A stretch of 38,639 bases of DNA, taken from positions 1 through 38,639 of the forward strand of contig JAMNYG010000200.1 in assembly GCA_023622945.1 (NCBI GenBank), given 5' to 3'. The translations under genes were made by a program, and so were the position numbers. This document shows, in pieces, positions 9,394 through 18,017 of the stretch; the first letter of the stretch is position 1, and each line of letters starts with the position of its first letter. This DNA comes from Bacillota bacterium (lineage in GTDB: Bacteria > Bacillota > Clostridia > Acetivibrionales > JAMNYG01). The notes under the pieces were generated by a model, which worked only from the letters and a program-made list of their open reading frames with translations, did no database searches and was not told the origin of the DNA.

Positions 9394-9576
9394 GTGGCAG
9401 GCAGATTGAGAATTACTCTTGTAAGAAGCATCAGTAAGGCCAACGAAAGGCAGATAGCCACGGTAAAGGCTCTCGGTCTGAAAAAGAGAGGAAGCAGCGT
9501 TGAGAAGCAGGACAATCCTCAGATCAGAGGAATGATAAACAAAGTATCACATCTTGTACAAGTTGAGGAAATATAA
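9394..9576 (+). CDS. rpmD: 50S ribosomal protein L30
   Basis: L30 (60 aa) is a small 23S-binding protein. [27 protein letters not shown] and the C-terminal [16 protein letters not shown] match the family. The GTG start is 12 nt after the rpsE stop, with a GGGGGG-rich ribosome site. Confidence 0.97.
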   Translation: MAGRLRITLVRSISKANERQIATVKALGLKKRGSSVEKQDNPQIRGMINKVSHLVQVEEI

Positions 9577-9590
9577 GGGAGGTGTAACTT

Positions 9591-10034
9591 ATGAAACTGT
9601 TTGAATTACAGCCAGCTCCCGGTTCGAAAAAGTTACCCAAACGCAAAGGAAGAGGACCAGGGTCAGGTAACGGCAAAACTGCCGGCAGAGGACATAAAGG
9701 ACAGAATGCCCGTTCAGGCGGCGGTGTAAGACCTGGTTTTGAAGGCGGACAGATGCCTTTGTATATGAGGATTCCCAAAAGGGGATTCAACAACAAAAGG
9801 TTTGCTAAAGTTTACGCTGAGGTAAATGTATCAAAGTTAAATGTATTCGAAGACGGTACCACGGTAACAAGCGATCTGTTGCTGGAAAAAGGCATAATTA
9901 AGAAGCTTCATGACGGTGTAGTCATTCTTGGTAAAGGAGAAATTACAAAAAAGCTGACCGTACAGGCTGCAAAATTCTCCAAAACTGCAGCTTCTAAGAT
10001 TGAAGCGGCGGGGGGAAAGGTCGAGGTGGTATAG
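9591..10034 (+). CDS. rplO: 50S ribosomal protein L15
   Basis: L15 (147 aa) joins late in 50S assembly. Its glycine-rich N-terminus ([27 protein letters not shown]) and [17 protein letters not shown] are typical. The stop is one base before the secY start, so L15 and SecY are translationally linked, as in other bacteria. Confidence 0.98.
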   Translation: MKLFELQPAPGSKKLPKRKGRGPGSGNGKTAGRGHKGQNARSGGGVRPGFEGGQMPLYMRIPKRGFNNKRFAKVYAEVNVSKLNVFEDGTTVTSDLLLEKGIIKKLHDGVVILGKGEITKKLTVQAAKFSKTAASKIEAAGGKVEVV

Positions 10035-10035
10035 T

Positions 10036-11328
10036 ATGGGCGGTATGCTTGAAATTTTGAGGAATGCCTGGAAAATAACAGACCTGAGGAGAAAACTACT
10101 ATTTACTTTCTTAATGCTTCTCATTTACAGGCTGGGCTCATTTATACCGGTTCCAGGGCTTGATCCTACGGAATTTGAAAGGCTGATTGAAGCCGGCGGT
10201 TCACTTTTCGGTTTTATAGATATTGTGACAGGTGGCGCTTTCAGATATGCAACCATCTTTGCAATGAGCATATCCCCATATATTAACGCTTCGATCATAA
10301 TGCAACTACTAACAGTCGCAATACCCAGGCTTGAGGCCCTCGCAAAGGAAGGCGAGGAAGGAAGAAAAATATTGGCGCAGTACACACGATACGGTACGGT
10401 TGTACTCGGCTTCCTTCAGGCTGCCGCACTGTTCTTCGGTATGAGGGGCGCCATATTGGGAGGGCCCAATGTACTGAATTTCATCACCATAACCTTAAGT
10501 TTTACAGCAGGAACTGCATTCTTGATGTGGCTTGGTGAGCAGATAACCGAAAAGGGCATAGGAAACGGTATTTCCCTTATCATATTTGCCGGTATTCTGT
10601 CAAGAGGCCCCTTCGCAGCAAGAAGCCTTTACAGCTACTATAAACTGGGAAGGTTAGGAAGTGGAATAGTAGGTATTATATCCATTATCCTTATATTGAT
10701 ACTGTTTATAGCAGTGATTGCTGCAGTTATCTGGGTTAATCAGTCAGAGAGACGCATTCCTGTGCAGTATGCAAAAAGAGTTGTGGGAAGAAAAATGTAC
10801 GGCGGACAGAGCACCCACATACCTATCAAGGTAAACTGGGCGGGTGTTTTGCCTATAATTTTCGCTATGTCAATAATGACATTCCCGCAGACCATAATAG
10901 GATTCGTAGCACCAAATTCGACCCATCCGTTTGTTGTATGGCTTCGTAACTGGAACAGTAAAATCAGTTATTCAGTGGTTTACGCCTTGCTGATTATGTT
11001 CTTCACTTTCTTCTACACGTATGTGCAGTTTAATCCTGTTGAAATTGCCAACAACCTTAAGAAAAACGGAGGCTTTATTCCCGGCATCAGGCCAGGAAGG
11101 CCGACATCAGAATATATCAGCAAGGTGCTGAGCAGAATCACCTGGTTTGGAGGTTTATTCCTCGCCGCAGTAACAGTCTTACCTACAATAGTTGCAAATG
11201 TAACCGGAATAAACGGTTTGGTATTCGGAGGTACAAGCGTACTCATCATGGTAGGAGTTGCAATAGATACGGTAAGAGAAGTTGAAGCTCAGATGCTGAT
11301 GAGACACTACAAAGGTTTCCTTGAGTAG
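10036..11328 (+). CDS. secY: Protein translocase subunit SecY
   Basis: SecY is the ten-helix channel of the Sec translocon. The sequence has the LLFTFLMLLIYRLGSFIPVPG first helix, the plug-containing region, RRIPVQYAKRVVGRKMYGGQ, and GGFIPGIRPGRPTSEYI before the last helices. The ORF-track start at 10000 overlaps rplO; ATG 10036 is chosen because GAGGTGGT precedes it, giving 430 aa and an N-terminus like homologues (LRNAWKITDLRRK). Confidence 0.97.
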   Translation: MGGMLEILRNAWKITDLRRKLLFTFLMLLIYRLGSFIPVPGLDPTEFERLIEAGGSLFGFIDIVTGGAFRYATIFAMSISPYINASIIMQLLTVAIPRLEALAKEGEEGRKILAQYTRYGTVVLGFLQAAALFFGMRGAILGGPNVLNFITITLSFTAGTAFLMWLGEQITEKGIGNGISLIIFAGILSRGPFAARSLYSYYKLGRLGSGIVGIISIILILILFIAVIAAVIWVNQSERRIPVQYAKRVVGRKMYGGQSTHIPIKVNWAGVLPIIFAMSIMTFPQTIIGFVAPNSTHPFVVWLRNWNSKISYSVVYALLIMFFTFFYTYVQFNPVEIANNLKKNGGFIPGIRPGRPTSEYISKVLSRITWFGGLFLAAVTVLPTIVANVTGINGLVFGGTSVLIMVGVAIDTVREVEAQMLMRHYKGFLE

Positions 11329-11345
11329 AATGTTATGTGACATAA

Positions 11346-11395
11346 AGAATGGAGGATATGAATTTTTACATTCTTCATTCTCCATTCTAATTTTT
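11346..11395 (+). terminator. Weak terminator or attenuator between secY and adk
   Basis: AGAATGGAG (11346-11354) pairs perfectly with CTCCATTCT (11380-11388) and is followed by AATTTTTC. The 25-nt loop and modest stem suggest partial termination or an mRNA-processing structure, since the operon evidently continues into adk. Confidence 0.5.
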
Positions 11396-11426
11396 CATTG
11401 ACATTCAAAGTTATCTGGAGGATAAT

Positions 11427-12074
11427 ATGAGATTGATTATATTAGGTGCACCGGGTGCAGGAAAAGGAACACAGGCAGCCATTCTTTCAGAAAAACTGAA
11501 TATACCTCATATATCAACCGGTGACATATTCAGAAACTCAATAAGAATGGGCACCGAACTTGGAAAAGAAGCCAAGGAATATATTGACAAGGGACTTCTG
11601 GTACCTGATGAGCTGACTATACAAATTGTAAAGGAAAGGCTCAACAAGGATGACTGCAGAAAGGGATTTATTCTGGACGGGTTCCCCAGGACCATACCCC
11701 AGGCCGAGTACCTTGAAAAGGCTCTGGAGGAGATGGGTGTGTCCCTGGATGTGGTATTGAATATCCATGTACCCGATGAGGAGATAGTTAAAAGGCTTTC
11801 AGGAAGAAGAGTATGTCCCAACTGCGGTGCCAGCTATCATGTGTTGTATAACCCTCCTGAAGTTGAAGGTATATGCGACTCCTGCAGCCACAAGGTAGTA
11901 CAAAGAGAAGATGATAAGGAAGAAACGGTTAAAAACAGGCTTAAGACATACCATGATCAAACTGAGCCTCTTATAGATTTTTACAGGAACAAAGGCAAAC
12001 TTGTGACAGTTGTCGGACAGGAAAAGCTTGAGGATACCACAAGTAATGTGTTGAAGGCGTTAGGTGTAAGCTGA
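11427..12074 (+). CDS. adk: Adenylate kinase, zinc-type lid
   Basis: The 215-aa enzyme interconverts ATP + AMP and 2 ADP in the cytoplasm. It has the P-loop GAPGAGKGTQ, the AMP-site segment FILDGFPRT, and a LID domain with four cysteines (C130, C133, C150, C153) that bind structural zinc, as in Gram-positive enzymes. TCTGGAGGATA precedes the ATG. The stop overlaps the map start by one base. Confidence 0.98.
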   Translation: MRLIILGAPGAGKGTQAAILSEKLNIPHISTGDIFRNSIRMGTELGKEAKEYIDKGLLVPDELTIQIVKERLNKDDCRKGFILDGFPRTIPQAEYLEKALEEMGVSLDVVLNIHVPDEEIVKRLSGRRVCPNCGASYHVLYNPPEVEGICDSCSHKVVQREDDKEETVKNRLKTYHDQTEPLIDFYRNKGKLVTVVGQEKLEDTTSNVLKALGVS

Positions 12075-12841
12075 TGATTTCAATAAAGTCCAGGACCGAG
12101 ATTGATCAGATGAGGAAAGCCGGGGAGATAGTGGCTGTTGCCCTCGAAAAGATGCGGGAGGCAATTAAACCCGGAGTTACTACCTTGGAGCTTGACAGGA
12201 TAGCTGAAGAATATATAACCAAATGCGGAGCTATACCTTCATTTAAAGGTTATAAGGGGTTGCCGGGAGCTATTGACTATCCGGCAAGCATTTGTGCATC
12301 GGTGAACAATGAGGTAGTCCATGGGATACCCGGTTTAAAGGTGCTAAAAGATGGAGATATTATAAGTATTGATATCGGAGTCTGTCTTAACGGCTATCAC
12401 GCTGATGCAGCACGGACTTTTCCTGTGGGGAATGTATCAAGTGAGGCTCAGAGATTGATCGATGTTACCAGGCAAAGTTTCTATGAAGGAATAAAGCATG
12501 CGGTCATAGGCAACAGGATAATAGATATATCATCAGCTATACAGGATTATGTTGAGAAAAACGGATTTTCTGTTGTAAGAGATTATGTTGGGCACGGAAT
12601 TGGGACAAAAATGCATGAACCTCCTCAGATACCCAATTATCGCACCAGGGAAAAAGGTCCACGGCTGCAGTCCGGCATGACGTTGGCAGTAGAGCCGATG
12701 GTCAATCAGGGAACATACAGGATTGTGTTGCTTGATAACTATTGGACTGTTGTTACTGCTGACGGGAAACTGTCGGCCCATTATGAAAACACCATCGCAA
12801 TTACTGACGACGGCCCGGTTATTCTGACCAAACTTTTGTAA
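12074..12841 (+). CDS. map: Methionine aminopeptidase type I
   Basis: This 255-aa metalloenzyme removes the initiator methionine from new proteins. Metal ligands can be seen in DIGVCLNGYHADAARTF (two Asp), GHGIGTKMHEPPQIPN (His), AVEPMV and the C-terminal YENTIAIT (Glu). The family starts at about 250 aa, so it is complete. It overlaps adk by one base. An inverted repeat straddles its stop codon. Confidence 0.97.
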   Translation: MISIKSRTEIDQMRKAGEIVAVALEKMREAIKPGVTTLELDRIAEEYITKCGAIPSFKGYKGLPGAIDYPASICASVNNEVVHGIPGLKVLKDGDIISIDIGVCLNGYHADAARTFPVGNVSSEAQRLIDVTRQSFYEGIKHAVIGNRIIDISSAIQDYVEKNGFSVVRDYVGHGIGTKMHEPPQIPNYRTREKGPRLQSGMTLAVEPMVNQGTYRIVLLDNYWTVVTADGKLSAHYENTIAITDDGPVILTKLL

Positions 12842-12855
12842 CGCCGGTCAGAATA
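12820..12855 (+). other. Inverted repeat across the map stop codon
   Basis: TATTCTGACC (12820-12829) and GGTCAGAATA (12846-12855) form a perfect 10-bp stem with a 16-nt loop containing the map TAA. No T tract follows, so this is probably an mRNA stability or processing element rather than a terminator. Confidence 0.5.
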
Positions 12856-12925
12856 TTGGTGAGATGGGTTTGTAGTTGCATGGTGAATGTGCTCATGTAT
12901 ACTCTGTTGACAGGAGTGAGTTTGT

Positions 12926-13207
12926 TTGAATGTAACACTGGGTCAGGTAGTATACTCAAAAGCTGGACGGGATGCTGGCAGAAGGTTCGTAATAGTCGGA
13001 GTTATCGATAAACTATATGTCCATATCTCCGACGGGGACCTCAGAAAAATAGAAAAACCAAAGAAGAAAAAAATAAAGCATCTGTTGTTGACAGGAGATG
13101 TAATTGAGACTTTACGCATCAAGCTGGAGAACCGGCAGAGGGTTTCTAACGCTGAAATAAGAAAAGCCCTGGCGGCATTGGATAAAGAATCTGATATGAG
13201 TGAATAG
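12926..13207 (+). CDS. KOW-domain RNA-binding protein (L14e-like)
   Basis: The 93-aa protein has an N-terminal KOW/SH3-like domain (LGQVVYSKAGRDAGRRFVIVGV) and a lysine-rich centre (KKKKIKH). It resembles the eukaryal/archaeal ribosomal protein L14e/L27e-type KOW fold and occupies the map-infA position where Clostridia and Bacilli often keep such a gene. The TTG start has AGGAG 9 nt upstream. It probably binds rRNA or the ribosome; no precise role is established from sequence. Confidence 0.85.
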   Translation: MNVTLGQVVYSKAGRDAGRRFVIVGVIDKLYVHISDGDLRKIEKPKKKKIKHLLLTGDVIETLRIKLENRQRVSNAEIRKALAALDKESDMSE

Positions 13208-13231
13208 TCGGATGTAAGGAGGTTTTGGAAC

Positions 13232-13450
13232 TTGCCCAAGGATGATGCTATTGAAGTTGAAGGTAGAGTAATAGAAGCGTTGCCTAACGCAATGTTTACA
13301 GTAGAGCTGGAAAATGGACACAGGGTATTGGCCCATATTTCCGGCAAATTAAGGATGAACTTTATAAAAATCCTTCCCGGAGATAAGGTCACACTTGAAT
13401 TGTCACCCTATGACCTTACAAGGGGAAGGATCGTCTGGAGAGCAAAGTAA
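13232..13450 (+). CDS. infA: Translation initiation factor IF-1
   Basis: IF-1 (72 aa) is an OB-fold protein that occupies the 30S A site during initiation. [27 protein letters not shown] and [14 protein letters not shown] are diagnostic. The TTG start at 13232 has AAGGAGG about 12 nt upstream, a slightly long spacing. It is followed by a short CCTTA-containing direct repeat and then rpmJ. Confidence 0.98.
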   Translation: MPKDDAIEVEGRVIEALPNAMFTVELENGHRVLAHISGKLRMNFIKILPGDKVTLELSPYDLTRGRIVWRAK

Positions 13451-13483
13451 CCTTAGAGCAAGTAACCTTAAGGAGGATCAAAG

Positions 13484-13597
13484 ATGAAGGTTAAACCGTC
13501 TGTAAAAGTTATATGCGAAAAATGCAAAATTATCAGAAGAAAAGGCAGAGTAAGAGTTATATGTGAAAATCCCAAGCACAAACAAAAACAGGGATAA
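13484..13597 (+). CDS. rpmJ: 50S ribosomal protein L36 (zinc form)
   Basis: This gene is too short for the ORF track. It reads ATG at 13484 to TAA at 13595-13597, 37 aa, beginning [16 protein letters not shown]11, C14, C27 and H32 form the expected zinc knuckle of the L36 C+ form. GGAGG lies upstream. It sits between infA and rpsM, its usual place. Confidence 0.97.
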   Translation: MKVKPSVKVICEKCKIIRRKGRVRVICENPKHKQKQG

Positions 13598-13649
13598 CAA
13601 TGGTTAATGTTTATTGCGATTTTGGGACCTTATTGGCAAGATTGCATCG

Positions 13650-13683
13650 CAGGGGGCGGCTGCATGATTTTTATCATGCCCTG
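13650..13683 (+). promoter_or_regulatory. Structured leader before rpsM
   Basis: The 137-nt gap after rpmJ contains a stable hairpin, GCATGAT (13662-13668), loop TTTT, ATCATGC (13673-13679). It may be extended by CAGG (13650-13653) pairing with CCTG (13680-13683), leaving an 8-nt bulge. It is a plausible site for S4-type autogenous control or processing at the head of the alpha section. No convincing promoter was found here. Confidence 0.4.
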
Positions 13684-13734
13684 TGGTGTTAATTTATATG
13701 ACACAATTGTAAACCTTGGAGGTGTAAAGTAAAG

Positions 13735-14106
13735 ATGGCGCGTATTGCCGGAGTAGATTTGCCAAGAGAAAAAAGGGTCGATGTCGGCCTGACTTATATC
13801 TTTGGTATAGGAAAAGCCAGAGCGAACGAAATATTGGAAAAGACAGGCATTAATCCTGCCACAAGGGTAAGAGATCTGACCGATGACGAGATCAGCAGGT
13901 TAAGGGAAATAATCGACAGAGAATATAAAGTTGAAGGTGACCTCAGAAGAGAGATTGCCCTGAACATCAAGAGACTGATTGAAATCGGCTGTTACAGAGG
14001 CAGAAGACACAGAGCTGGCCTTCCTGTTAGGGGACAGAGGACAAGGACTAATGCCAGGACAAGAAAAGGGCCTAAGAAAACTGTCGGAGTTCAAAGAAAG
14101 AAGTAA
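13735..14106 (+). CDS. rpsM: 30S ribosomal protein S13
   Basis: S13 (123 aa) forms bridges from the 30S head to the 50S and contacts P-site tRNA. It begins [25 protein letters not shown] and has the basic tail [30 protein letters not shown] precedes the ATG. Confidence 0.98.
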   Translation: MARIAGVDLPREKRVDVGLTYIFGIGKARANEILEKTGINPATRVRDLTDDEISRLREIIDREYKVEGDLRREIALNIKRLIEIGCYRGRRHRAGLPVRGQRTRTNARTRKGPKKTVGVQRKK

Positions 14107-14124
14107 AAGGAGGTTAGCGATTAA

Positions 14125-14523
14125 ATGGCTGTTAAGAGTGCAAGAAGGACTACCAGAAAGAGAAAAGAACGCAAGAATATTGAACACGGGGCAGCTCATA
14201 TTCGTTCAACATTCAACAATACAATTGTAACCATAACTGATACCGCAGGAAATGCAATTTCGTGGGCAAGTGCAGGCGCTTTGGGGTTCAGAGGTTCAAG
14301 GAAAAGCACTCCTTTTGCCGCTCAGATGGCTGCTGAAGCTGCAGCAAAGGCTGCCATGGAGCATGGCCTTAAGACCGTGGAAGTTTACGTTAAAGGCCCC
14401 GGTGCAGGAAGGGAAGCTGCAATCAGGGCATTGCAGGCTGCAGGGCTTGAGGTCAGCCTCATTAAGGACGTGACACCCATTCCTCATAACGGCTGCAGAC
14501 CGCCAAAGAGGAGAAGAGTATAA
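14125..14523 (+). CDS. rpsK: 30S ribosomal protein S11
   Basis: S11 (132 aa) lies on the 30S platform. The sequence has [45 protein letters not shown], and the C-terminal [18 protein letters not shown], all nearly invariant. AAAGGAGG precedes the ATG. Confidence 0.98.
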   Translation: MAVKSARRTTRKRKERKNIEHGAAHIRSTFNNTIVTITDTAGNAISWASAGALGFRGSRKSTPFAAQMAAEAAAKAAMEHGLKTVEVYVKGPGAGREAAIRALQAAGLEVSLIKDVTPIPHNGCRPPKRRRV

Positions 14524-14560
14524 TTGATTCATACTAAGATGTTGGAGGTGTAATATATAG

Positions 14561-15187
14561 ATGGCAAGGTATACTGACGCATCGTGCAGGCTCTGCCGCA
14601 GGGAAGGGGAGAAGCTTTTCCTTAAGGGCCAAAGATGCTATACAAATAAATGTGCGGTTACAAGAAGAGTTTATGCTCCCGGACAGCATGGGCAGCAGAG
14701 AAAGAAATTGTCCGAGTACGGAATACAGCTTCGTGAAAAGCAAAAGGCAAGAAGATTTTACGGAATCCTTGAAAGACAATTCAGAAGATACTTTGAAATG
14801 GCTACCAAGAAAAAGGGTGTAACAGGTGAAAATCTTCTTCAAATCCTTGAATCCAGGCTTGACAATGTAGTATACAGGCTCGGGCTCGCAACATCAAGAC
14901 CTGAAGCAAGGCAGCTGGTAAATCACGGGCATTTCACTGTTAATGGCAAGAAGGTTAACATTCCGTCCTACCTGGTTAAGGTTGGGGATGTGATAGCTGT
15001 AAGGGAAAAAAGCAAAAGCTCACCCAAGTTTAAGGCTATCAGGGAAGTTACCGAAGGAAAGCTTATTCCCAAGTGGCTTGAGCTTGATGCCGATAACTTA
15101 ACCGGAAAAGTTGTTTCGCTTCCTGCCAGGGAAGATATCGATATACCCATTCAGGAACACCTTATTGTTGAGTTGTATTCCAAGTAA
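14561..15187 (+). CDS. rpsD: 30S ribosomal protein S4, zinc form
   Basis: S4 (208 aa) nucleates 30S assembly. Cysteines 9, 12, 26 and 31 at the N-terminus form the zinc-binding version. The S4 RNA-binding domain is at [39 protein letters not shown] (about residues 98-136). GGAGGTG precedes the ATG. In Bacillus rpsD is elsewhere and autoregulated; here it stays in the alpha operon. Confidence 0.98.
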   Translation: MARYTDASCRLCRREGEKLFLKGQRCYTNKCAVTRRVYAPGQHGQQRKKLSEYGIQLREKQKARRFYGILERQFRRYFEMATKKKGVTGENLLQILESRLDNVVYRLGLATSRPEARQLVNHGHFTVNGKKVNIPSYLVKVGDVIAVREKSKSSPKFKAIREVTEGKLIPKWLELDADNLTGKVVSLPAREDIDIPIQEHLIVELYSK

Positions 15188-15210
15188 TGATATAAGCAGA
15201 ACTTGGATCA

Positions 15211-15290
15211 GCAACTGAAGACAGGGTTTATTGCACCGGACAGTGCTTAAAGAGATAAACAGATCGTGATAATTGATTTGAATCAGTTGC
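15211..15290 (+). promoter_or_regulatory. Candidate RNA structure in the rpsD-rpoA spacer
   Basis: GCAACTGA (15211-15218) is complementary to TCAGTTGC (15283-15290). Between them a small hairpin GCAC/GTGC (15233-15246) can form. The 142-nt spacer is unusually long for this operon. The structure could separate rpoA expression from the ribosomal genes, for example by processing. Confidence 0.35.
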
Positions 15291-15329
15291 CCTCAATTGA
15301 AAACCAAGCATAACAAAGGAGGGTTTTTG

Positions 15330-16277
15330 GTGATTGAAATAGAAAAGCCGAAAATTGAGTGCGTAGCCAGCAGTGAGGATAACACGTATGGAAAATTCGT
15401 GGTAGAGCCCCTTGAAAGAGGCTACGGGATCACCCTGGGGAATTCTCTCAGAAGAATCCTGTTGTCTTCCTTGCCGGGTGTAGCCGTGACATCTATAAAA
15501 ATAGACGGGGTCCTTCATGAGTTTTCAATAATCCCGGGTGTAATTGAAGATGTCACTGAAATCATTCTCAATGTTAAAGGGCTGGCTCTTAAGCTTCACA
15601 GTGACAGTCCCAAGACCATATATATAGATGTCGACAGGGAAGGACCGGTAACTGCTGCGGATATAGTTGCTGATTCAGATGTGGAAATCCTCAATCCTGA
15701 TCACCATATAGCTACGTTAAACGGCGACAGGCGGTTTTATATGGAGATGACCATAAATAAAAGCAGAGGATATGTCCCTGCAGAGAAAAACAAACAGCCG
15801 GGACAGCCTATAGGAATAATACCGGTTGACTCCATATATTCTCCTGTAAGAAAGGTAAACTATACGGTGGAAAACGCCCGTGTAGGACAAGTTACGGACT
15901 ATGACAAGCTTACCCTTGAAGTCTGGACCAATGGCACCATTAAACCTGATGAAGCCATAAGCCTTGGGGCCAAGATTTTAAGCGAACACCTGAACCTTTT
16001 CATAGATCTTTCCGATCGGGCAAAGAATGCCGAAATCATGGTTGAAAAGGAAGAGACCAAGAAAGACAAGATACTGGAGATGACAATTGAAGAGCTTGAC
16101 CTTTCAGTCAGATCCTACAACTGCCTGAAGAGAGCAGGAATAAATACTTTACAGGAACTGACCAGCAAGACGGAAGAAGATATGATGAAGGTAAGAAATC
16201 TTGGAAAGAAGTCTCTCGAGGAAGTAATTTCGAAACTTCATGCGTTGGGACTTTCCCTTGCACCAAGCGAGGACTGA
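15330..16277 (+). CDS. rpoA: DNA-directed RNA polymerase subunit alpha
   Basis: Alpha (315 aa) assembles RNA polymerase through its N-terminal domain and contacts DNA and regulators through its C-terminal domain. [26 protein letters not shown] marks the N-terminal domain. The C-terminal domain begins after the linker near residue 230 and has [25 protein letters not shown]. The track begins at a TTG at 15297. GTG 15330 is preferred because AAAGGAGGG lies just before it and the product then starts IEIEKPKIE, as in Bacillus. Confidence 0.98.
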   Translation: MIEIEKPKIECVASSEDNTYGKFVVEPLERGYGITLGNSLRRILLSSLPGVAVTSIKIDGVLHEFSIIPGVIEDVTEIILNVKGLALKLHSDSPKTIYIDVDREGPVTAADIVADSDVEILNPDHHIATLNGDRRFYMEMTINKSRGYVPAEKNKQPGQPIGIIPVDSIYSPVRKVNYTVENARVGQVTDYDKLTLEVWTNGTIKPDEAISLGAKILSEHLNLFIDLSDRAKNAEIMVEKEETKKDKILEMTIEELDLSVRSYNCLKRAGINTLQELTSKTEEDMMKVRNLGKKSLEEVISKLHALGLSLAPSED

Positions 16278-16323
16278 CATCGAAAAGCGGACTGTTATAT
16301 AATTACAAGGGAGGGATATGACA

Positions 16324-16848
16324 ATGCCTAGTCAAAGAAAGTTAGGCCGTACTACCGATCAGAGGAAGGCAATGCTGAGAAGCTTAGTAACAGCATTGTT
16401 TCAGCACGGCAAGATTGTAACCACAGAGGCAAGAGCCAAGGAAGTAAAAAATATTGCTGAAAAGCTGATAGCAATGGCAGTGAGGGAAACTGACAACTTC
16501 ACCTCAAAGCAGATAAAGATAAGTTCAGCAAAACTTGACAGTGCCGGAAGGAAGATTACCAAGACCGTTACATCCAGGAACGGCAGAAAATATGAAGTTG
16601 TAGACAGGGAAGAAAAGACCGACATGGTTACCGTTGACAGCCCTTCACGCTTACATGCTAGAAGGCAGATAATTTCATGGCTTTACAGGGTCAAGGATGC
16701 CAACGGCAAAAATATTAATCTTGCCGATAAACTCTTTGATGAAATCGCACCTAAGTATAAAGACAAAAACGGTGGGTATACAAGGATCTACAAATTAGGT
16801 CCCAGGAGAGGAGACGCAGCAGAACAGGTTGTGCTGGAGCTGGTCTAA
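16324..16848 (+). CDS. rplQ: 50S ribosomal protein L17 with internal insertion
   Basis: L17 lies near the tunnel exit. The N-terminal half is typical ([39 protein letters not shown]), and HARRQ and [19 protein letters not shown] also match. Between them lies an insertion of roughly 50 residues (about 56-108) that makes the protein 174 aa against about 120 in Bacillus. ATG 16324 is preferred to 16318 because GGGAGGG is 8 nt from the former and only 2 nt from the latter. Confidence 0.95.
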   Translation: MPSQRKLGRTTDQRKAMLRSLVTALFQHGKIVTTEARAKEVKNIAEKLIAMAVRETDNFTSKQIKISSAKLDSAGRKITKTVTSRNGRKYEVVDREEKTDMVTVDSPSRLHARRQIISWLYRVKDANGKNINLADKLFDEIAPKYKDKNGGYTRIYKLGPRRGDAAEQVVLELV

Positions 16849-16872
16849 AAAGTAACTGTACGTGATAAGATG

Positions 16873-16902
16873 ACACTCCTAGCGGATGATAGGAGTGTTT
16901 CG
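16873..16902 (+). terminator. Intrinsic terminator after rplQ
   Basis: ACACTCCTA (16873-16881) and TAGGAGTGT (16890-16898) form a 9-bp perfect stem with an 8-nt loop, followed by TTTCGTTT. It sits 25 nt after the rplQ stop and most likely ends the ribosomal superoperon. Confidence 0.75.
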
Positions 16903-16938
16903 TTTGAAAAAGAGTGTACCCCGTAATGCTGTTTTTGT

Positions 16939-16973
16939 GGGGCACTTCAGGAGAAGAAGTGTCCCTTTGTGTT
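16939..16973 (+). terminator. Second hairpin, possible back-up terminator
   Basis: GGGGCACTTC (16939-16948) and GAAGTGTCCC (16956-16965) make a 10-bp stem with one G-U pair and a 7-nt loop, followed by TTTGTGTTT. It comes 40 nt after the first terminator. The rest of the gap up to ecfA1 is AT-rich with an imperfect inverted repeat around 17041-17068. Confidence 0.55.
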
Positions 16974-17142
16974 TATCCTGGGATGAGGCTTGGACAAAAA
17001 CTTGCCTTATCCCTGATTTTATATCATTATATATTATGATTAACCAAATGTCAGGTTATTTGATTAACTAAAGTATGAGTACATGATTGACTAAGACTTG
17101 TGAAAGCTTCCCACTTTTATATTAAACGGCGAGCGGTGATAT

Positions 17143-18006
17143 ATGGATAGCAAAATTATAAAGGCTGAAAATGTAAAATACGAATACAAGTCATATAACG
17201 ATGAAAAACAAAATGTAAGGGCAGTTGACGGAATCAGTCTTGAAGTGGAAAAAGGGCAGTTTATTGTGGTCATAGGACGCAACGGTTCAGGCAAATCCAC
17301 TTTTGCAAGGCTTCTGAACGCCCTGTTAATCCCCCTGGAAGGCGTAGTGTATATAAAGGGAATGGACACCCGGGACAATGAAAATCTTTGGGAAATAAGA
17401 AGAACAGCGGGAATGGTGTTTCAGAATCCTGACAACCAGATTATCGGCACCACCGTCGAAGAGGACATTGCTTTCGGTCCTGAAAACCTGGGAGTAGCTC
17501 CCGGGGAAATCCGAAAGCGCGTTGATGATGCCCTTGCTGCTGTAAATATATTTGAGCTTAAGAAGGATGCACCTCATCTTCTTTCCGGAGGACAGAAGCA
17601 AAGGGTGGCAATTGCAGGGGTTCTTGCAATGAAGCCTGAGTGTATAATACTTGATGAAGCCACTTCTATGCTGGATCCTGTTGGCAGAAGAGAAGTGATG
17701 AAAATTTTGAAGAAGCTCAATAAGGAAGACGGAATAACAGTAATACATATAACTCATTACATGGATGAAGCTTATTCGGCAGACAGGGTAATAATAATTG
17801 ATTCAGGACGGATTATAATTGACGGCCCGCCCAAAAAAGTGTTTTGCCAGGTCGAACGCATTAAAAGCCTGGGACTGGATGTACCACAGGTTACCGAACT
17901 GTTTTATGAGCTCAGGAAAATGGGCTATAATCTGCCTGCCGATGTCCTCAGCGTGGATGAAGCTTATGAAGCTCTTCTTGGCGCCATCAGAGGAAAGCGG
18001 TTATAG
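17143..18006 (+). CDS. ecfA1: ECF transporter ATPase EcfA1
   Basis: One of two ABC ATPases that power energy-coupling-factor vitamin and metal uptake (287 aa). Visible motifs are Walker [11 protein letters not shown]-loop VFQNPDNQ, signature LSGGQKQR, Walker B with catalytic Glu [11 protein letters not shown], and the H-loop ITHYMDEA. The C-terminal extension after residue 220 is typical of EcfA. The ribosome site before ATG 17143 is poor. The rplQ-ecfA1-ecfA2-ecfT order is common in Firmicutes. Confidence 0.96.
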   Translation: MDSKIIKAENVKYEYKSYNDEKQNVRAVDGISLEVEKGQFIVVIGRNGSGKSTFARLLNALLIPLEGVVYIKGMDTRDNENLWEIRRTAGMVFQNPDNQIIGTTVEEDIAFGPENLGVAPGEIRKRVDDALAAVNIFELKKDAPHLLSGGQKQRVAIAGVLAMKPECIILDEATSMLDPVGRREVMKILKKLNKEDGITVIHITHYMDEAYSADRVIIIDSGRIIIDGPPKKVFCQVERIKSLGLDVPQVTELFYELRKMGYNLPADVLSVDEAYEALLGAIRGKRL

Positions 18007-18017
18007 GAGGGTATCCG

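Noticed and set aside
16886-17071. 61-aa ORF after rplQ
   Set aside because: It overlaps two terminator-like hairpins and has no ribosome site or recognisable domain.
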